From a bacterium (GTDB lineage Bacteria; Actinomycetota; Acidimicrobiia; Acidimicrobiales; Bin134), in assembly GCA_028820035.1 (NCBI GenBank), contig JAPPKI010000058.1, positions 1-8,207 of the forward strand: DNA of 8,207 nt, given 5' to 3'. The translations under genes and the position numbers were made by a program. This document shows positions 6,292-8,207 of this stretch, in pieces (the stretch's first letter is position 1; each line of letters opens with the position of its first letter). The notes under the pieces were generated by a model. The model ran no database searches and was not told where the DNA came from. It worked only from the letters and a program-made list of their open reading frames with translations.

Positions 6292-6831
6292 ATGACACGC
6301 GATGATGGGATGGCTAAACGGTTCCACCGCAATCTTGCCAATCTTCACGATGAGATTGAAAATCTGAAACGAGCGTTCTCCGCTGAAGGTCTGCAGGCTG
6401 ATGGAATCGGCGATCCTCTTCACGGCAAAATTGAGGAAGTGGAAGAAGCGTTCTATCTCGCCATAGGCCCTATAGGTGATCGAATTCTCGACAGTGCACC
6501 CGCCTCCAACGCGGGGCCAGATATGACGGTGTGCCCCGGTAGTTTCGTCAGGCTGAACGGCTCTGGGAGCATTCGCTCTCATCTGACTGATGAGCCGCTG
6601 TCCTACCAGTGGTCTTATGTCGGCGCTACAACCGAACCTCCGACCACCGAAGAAGACCCAGCCAGCAGATTCAGTGACAGCGAGTTGAAGTGCGCGAACA
6701 CTGCATTCCCGTATTTTGATGCCCCAGAACTCGGTGGGTGCAACAGCATTAGGCTGAAGTTCCAGCTGGTTGTCACCGACGGGCAAGCTACCGATAGCTC
6801 TACTGTGACAGTGAAAGTCATCAGCGGATAG
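6292..6831 (+). CDS. PKD-like domain protein without signal peptide
   Basis: About 179 aa from ATG 6292; GTG 6232 (199 aa) and ATG 6310 are alternative starts in the same frame. Counting from ATG 6292, residues ~10-65 are helical and charged, probably a short coiled coil (LANLHDEIENLKRAF, KIEEVEEAF). From ~70 on there is a PKD-like beta-sandwich: SNAGPDMTVCPGSFVRLNG, LSYQWSYV, APELGG near a second cysteine pair, and LKFQLVVTDGQATDSSTVTV. PKD domains normally lie outside the cell on secreted enzymes and adhesins, but no signal peptide or membrane segment is seen with any of the starts. Three cysteines in the domain could form disulfides or bind metal. It follows the R-M gene after 192 bp in the same direction, so its link to that operon is possible but not shown. 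Function unknown. Confidence 0.75.
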   Translation: MTRDDGMAKRFHRNLANLHDEIENLKRAFSAEGLQADGIGDPLHGKIEEVEEAFYLAIGPIGDRILDSAPASNAGPDMTVCPGSFVRLNGSGSIRSHLTDEPLSYQWSYVGATTEPPTTEEDPASRFSDSELKCANTAFPYFDAPELGGCNSIRLKFQLVVTDGQATDSSTVTVKVISG

Positions 6832-6911
6832 TGCTAGCCGCTACAGGCCTTAGCCTCTACTCACTGCTGCTATCAGCGCTCCTTTACGTTGGACGTTGAC
6901 AGCTATTGGTT

Positions 6912-6931
6912 CTCAAACCGGCTCAAACCGG
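6912..6931. repeat. Tandem 10-bp repeat between convergent genes
   Basis: CTCAAACCGG is repeated twice head to tail (6912-6921 and 6922-6931) in the gap where the plus-strand PKD gene and minus-strand hydrolase gene converge. On either strand the two CCGG blocks could pair into a small hairpin. It could be a junction scar of the island or part of a bidirectional terminator; there is no clear T-run. Confidence 0.45.
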
Positions 6932-6938
6932 ATAGTGG

Positions 6939-7622
6939 CTAGAACGGACGGGCGTCGAGAAAATCCAATGCTGCGTCGATGAAGTCGAAGGACTTCGGGG
7001 TGGCGAAGTGATCGACGCCTCGGAGGACAACAAGGCGGGCGTCGGGGAGGGCGTCGACCAATTGGTCGGCGGGGTAGGCAAAGTCCTTGTCGCCTACGAC
7101 GACCAGGGTGGGCACGGCGACATTGCCCAGGCAGTCGGTGTCGAATGCAGTGCGACTGGCCAGAAGGGCGGCGAGTGCTTCCCGGTCGGCCTCGGGATCG
7201 TCGGCCAGAGTGGAGAAGTGGAGCGCTTCTGGGTTCTCGGGGTCGGGCTCGCCGGTGACCGCGTGCAGGATCATGCGACTGTGGTCCTCGTCCCGCTCGA
7301 ACAGGTTCTTTCCCACTCCGGACACTACTAGTTTGTGGAAGCGCTCCGGCATTTGGGAGGCAATGGACAGCAAGCTGTAGGCCCCCAGCGAGAATCCAAT
7401 GGCGTCAATGGGCGCCTCGGGAAAGTGGTCGACTACATGCTGTTCGAAATTTGCATACCCCTCCGGGTCGTGGGGCTTGGGGGCGGTGCCATGTCCCATG
7501 AGATCTATGCCGATTGATTCTCGCCCTGCGTCGGCTAGTAGGTCGAACCAGGCGTTGTCGCCCCAGGTTCGCCGAGCTGAGCCAGCTAGTCCGTGCAGCA
7601 ATGCCACCGTGGGTCCACTCAC
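6939..7622 (-). CDS. Alpha/beta hydrolase
   Basis: A 227-aa cytoplasmic hydrolase of the alpha/beta fold; substrate not predictable. The nucleophile elbow is GFSLG with Ser78, the acid is probably Asp180 (VVVGDKDFAYP) and the catalytic histidine is His205 (GVDHFATP). The oxyanion-hole motif HGLAG is at 10-14, and the length is short for the fold, with a small lid around residues 105-165. The start is GTG 7622, which places the first beta strand at residue 5 as usual; no Shine-Dalgarno is seen, but a -10-like TAATCT lies seven bases before it. It is oriented towards the island and converges on the PKD-protein gene. It reads like a normal chromosomal gene flanking the island. Confidence 0.92.
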   Translation of the reverse strand: MSGPTVALLHGLAGSARRTWGDNAWFDLLADAGRESIGIDLMGHGTAPKPHDPEGYANFEQHVVDHFPEAPIDAIGFSLGAYSLLSIASQMPERFHKLVVSGVGKNLFERDEDHSRMILHAVTGEPDPENPEALHFSTLADDPEADREALAALLASRTAFDTDCLGNVAVPTLVVVGDKDFAYPADQLVDALPDARLVVLRGVDHFATPKSFDFIDAALDFLDARPF

Positions 7623-7629
7623 GGCGCTC

Positions 7630-7635
7630 AGATTA
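7630..7635 (-). promoter_or_regulatory. Possible leaderless -10 of the hydrolase gene
   Basis: On the minus strand TAATCT lies seven bases before the GTG at 7622. Together with the missing Shine-Dalgarno it suggests a leaderless mRNA starting at or near the start codon. The -35 is not recognisable. If right, the hydrolase is transcribed independently of the RNA candidate upstream. Confidence 0.3.
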
Positions 7636-7671
7636 GTTACGGGTGAGGAGCGAATAGCGAAGCGCTGGAGA

Positions 7672-7726
7672 AAAGTAGGAGGCCCCGAGTAGCCTCCCGG
7701 TCGAAACCGGTCGACTTCTCGGGGCC
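7672..7726 (-). terminator. Intrinsic terminator of the RNA candidate
   Basis: On the minus strand a 9-bp stem GGCCCCGAG/CUCGGGGCC (7726-7718 with 7689-7681) encloses a second hairpin CCGGU-UUCG-ACCGG (7710-7697). About five bases later comes CUUUUCU (about 7677-7671). The nested UUCG hairpin and GC-rich outer stem are very stable; the U-run is modest. On the plus strand no T-run follows, so the direction is minus. Confidence 0.6.
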
Positions 7727-7943
7727 GTCCCGTGCGGTCTCGGAGCCTCAGCGGGCTTGCGCCCTCCGGTTCCCCGGTACCTACCCCCCAGACACCTGCG
7801 GCACCTGGCCGCCTTCCCGGTCCTCGGCTTTCGGTGGTGCCACCGACTTCCTCGGCCCGTTCCAGTGACCCTGCGGACTCTTTCGAACCTTCGCCCTTTC
7901 GGGCGCTTGCTCTCTCGAGTTACCCCGCTTGTCTCTGGTAGGT
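7672..7943 (-). ncRNA. Candidate structured non-coding RNA, class unknown (~270 nt)
   Basis: The 461-bp gap between the phosphodiesterase and hydrolase genes holds a GC-rich stretch rich in stable hairpins when read on the minus strand. A 7-bp helix joins the predicted 5' end (ACCUACC, 7943-7937) to GGUAGGU (7785-7779). Inside it are a GAAA-tetraloop hairpin (7892-7905), GCGG/CCGC plus ACUC/GAGU pairing around it, and a UCGGUG-loop-CACCGA hairpin (7831-7846). Downstream are a GCAA-loop hairpin (7753-7764) inside a CGGAG/CUCCG stem, then a terminator. A promoter lies exactly upstream. I saw no conserved core of RNase P RNA, tmRNA, SRP RNA, T-box or cobalamin riboswitch. A cis-acting leader of the hydrolase gene is the alternative, but the terminator precedes that gene, which has a possible promoter of its own. 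Confidence 0.5.
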
Positions 7944-7949
7944 GGGCAT

Positions 7950-7977
7950 ACCATAGCGCGGAATAAACCCAGGTCAA
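7950..7977 (-). promoter_or_regulatory. Sigma70-type promoter of the RNA candidate
   Basis: Minus strand: TTGACC (-35, 7977-7972), 16 bp, TATGGT (-10, 7955-7950), then six bases to an A at 7943. That A is the first base of the ACCUACC helix strand, so the promoter geometry and the RNA fold predict the same 5' end. Confidence 0.6.
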
Positions 7978-7988
7978 GCGGAAAAACG

Positions 7989-8050
7989 AAATCCACAGGG
8001 TTTTCCACTGCTGTGAGTAGAAATCCCCAAAAAACCTGGATTTAACCACA
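7989..8050. repeat. DnaA-box-like sequences in an AT-rich patch
   Basis: Three plus-strand 9-mers in the same orientation resemble the DnaA box TTATCCACA: AAATCCACA (7989-7997, two mismatches), TTTTCCACT (8001-8009, two mismatches) and TTAACCACA (8042-8050, one mismatch). They lie just upstream of the RNA promoter. The number and quality are too low to call an origin; they may be transcription-factor sites or chance. Confidence 0.2.
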
Positions 8051-8052
8051 GG
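8029..8052 (-). terminator. Weak possible terminator after the phosphodiesterase gene
   Basis: On the minus strand CCTG (8052-8049) and CAGG (8038-8035) can form a short four-base-pair stem followed at once by six Ts (8034-8029). The T-run is good but the stem is weak and the loop is ten bases. Confidence 0.25.
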
Positions 8053-8083
8053 CATAAGCCCGATTTGGAGCTTGAATCGACCC

Positions 8084-8207
8084 TCACGACCACATCCCGC
8101 GCGCCACAAGAACGTCACGCAACACGGTGGGCCGGTCGGTCATGATGCCGTCCACCCCCATCTCGAGGAGTCGGTGCATCTCGTCGGCATCGTCGATGGT
8201 CCACACG
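8084..8207 (-). CDS. Glycerophosphodiester phosphodiesterase, C-terminal fragment
   Basis: The last 40 codons of a minus-strand gene that continues beyond the window. The peptide reads VWTIDDADEMHRLLEMGVDG then IMTDRPTVLRDVL, which is the conserved end of the TIM-barrel glycerophosphodiester phosphodiesterase (GDPD/UgpQ) family: the VWT strand, then G-V-D-G-I-x-T-D-R-P. These enzymes release glycerol-3-phosphate from glycerophosphodiesters such as glycerophosphocholine. The stop is the TGA at 8086-8084. The catalytic N-terminal part is outside the window, so activity and substrate cannot be judged. Confidence 0.88.
   Translation of the reverse strand, partial: VWTIDDADEMHRLLEMGVDGIMTDRPTVLRDVLVARGMWS

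Noticed and set aside
6160..6786. 208-aa minus-strand open frame opposite the PKD-like gene
   Set aside because: The plus-strand protein has a recognisable PKD-type pattern; the minus-strand peptide is cysteine/histidine-scattered with no family character.
7672..7943. RNase P RNA, tmRNA, SRP RNA, T-box or cobalamin riboswitch
   Set aside because: Local look-alikes exist (GAGGAAGUCGG, GGUUCGAAAG, GGUAGGUACCGGGG, CCGGGAAGGC), but the remaining obligatory conserved segments of each class are absent or in the wrong order.
7633..8118. 161-aa minus-strand open frame and plus-strand frames in the 7623-8083 gap
   Set aside because: They overlap the phosphodiesterase end or consist of arginine/proline-rich low-complexity peptide from a GC-rich hairpin region; a structured RNA explains the region better.
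1..8207. CRISPR array, tRNA/rRNA genes, insertion sequences, transposase or integrase
   Set aside because: No regularly spaced repeats, no cloverleaf or rRNA sequence, and no transposase- or integrase-like protein was seen on either strand.

Overview
The window looks like a high-GC bacterial chromosome, probably an actinomycete-like lineage. This is an inference from the GC-rich flanking genes, GTG starts, apparent leaderless starts and the gltD protein style; no rRNA or other marker gene is present to prove it. Two housekeeping flanks enclose a visibly more AT-rich, irregular block that reads like an acquired defence island.

Layout: (1) 2-1252 (+), the C-terminal ~416 codons of glutamate synthase small subunit gltD. 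(2) 1253-1467, a spacer carrying a direct repeat, a strong sigma70-type promoter and inverted repeats that look like operators. (3) 1468-2602 (+), five consecutive, tightly coupled genes for small (71-79 aa) proteins that all share a short N-terminal helix and a sigma-region-4-like helix-turn-helix (HTH). (4) 2608-3510 (+), a 300-aa protein with an N-terminal winged helix and a C-terminal domain that may be a divergent PD-(D/E)XK nuclease fold. (5) 3597-3752 (+), a small unknown protein. (6) 3769-6099 (+), a 776-aa single-chain restriction-modification enzyme: PD-ECK nuclease motif, N6-adenine methyltransferase and one specificity (target-recognition) domain. (7) 6292-6831 (+), a protein with a PKD-like beta-sandwich domain but no signal peptide. 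(8) 6939-7622 (-), an alpha/beta hydrolase. (9) about 7672-7943 (-), a candidate stand-alone structured RNA with its own promoter and terminator. (10) 8084-8207 (-), the C-terminus of a glycerophosphodiester phosphodiesterase.

How it may work together (inference): genes 3 to 6 run in one direction with stop/start overlaps or short gaps behind one promoter. The fused enzyme would methylate host sites and cut unmodified DNA. The five HTH paralogues and the winged-helix/nuclease-like protein could be regulators or DNA-binding/effector subunits. An operon of five different small HTH paralogues plus a nuclease-like protein joined to a compact R-M-S fusion is the most unusual thing here and may be an undescribed defence system. 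The second item of interest is the structured RNA at 7672-7943, whose predicted 5' end, first long-range helix, promoter and terminator all agree with one another and which I could not match to a known RNA class.
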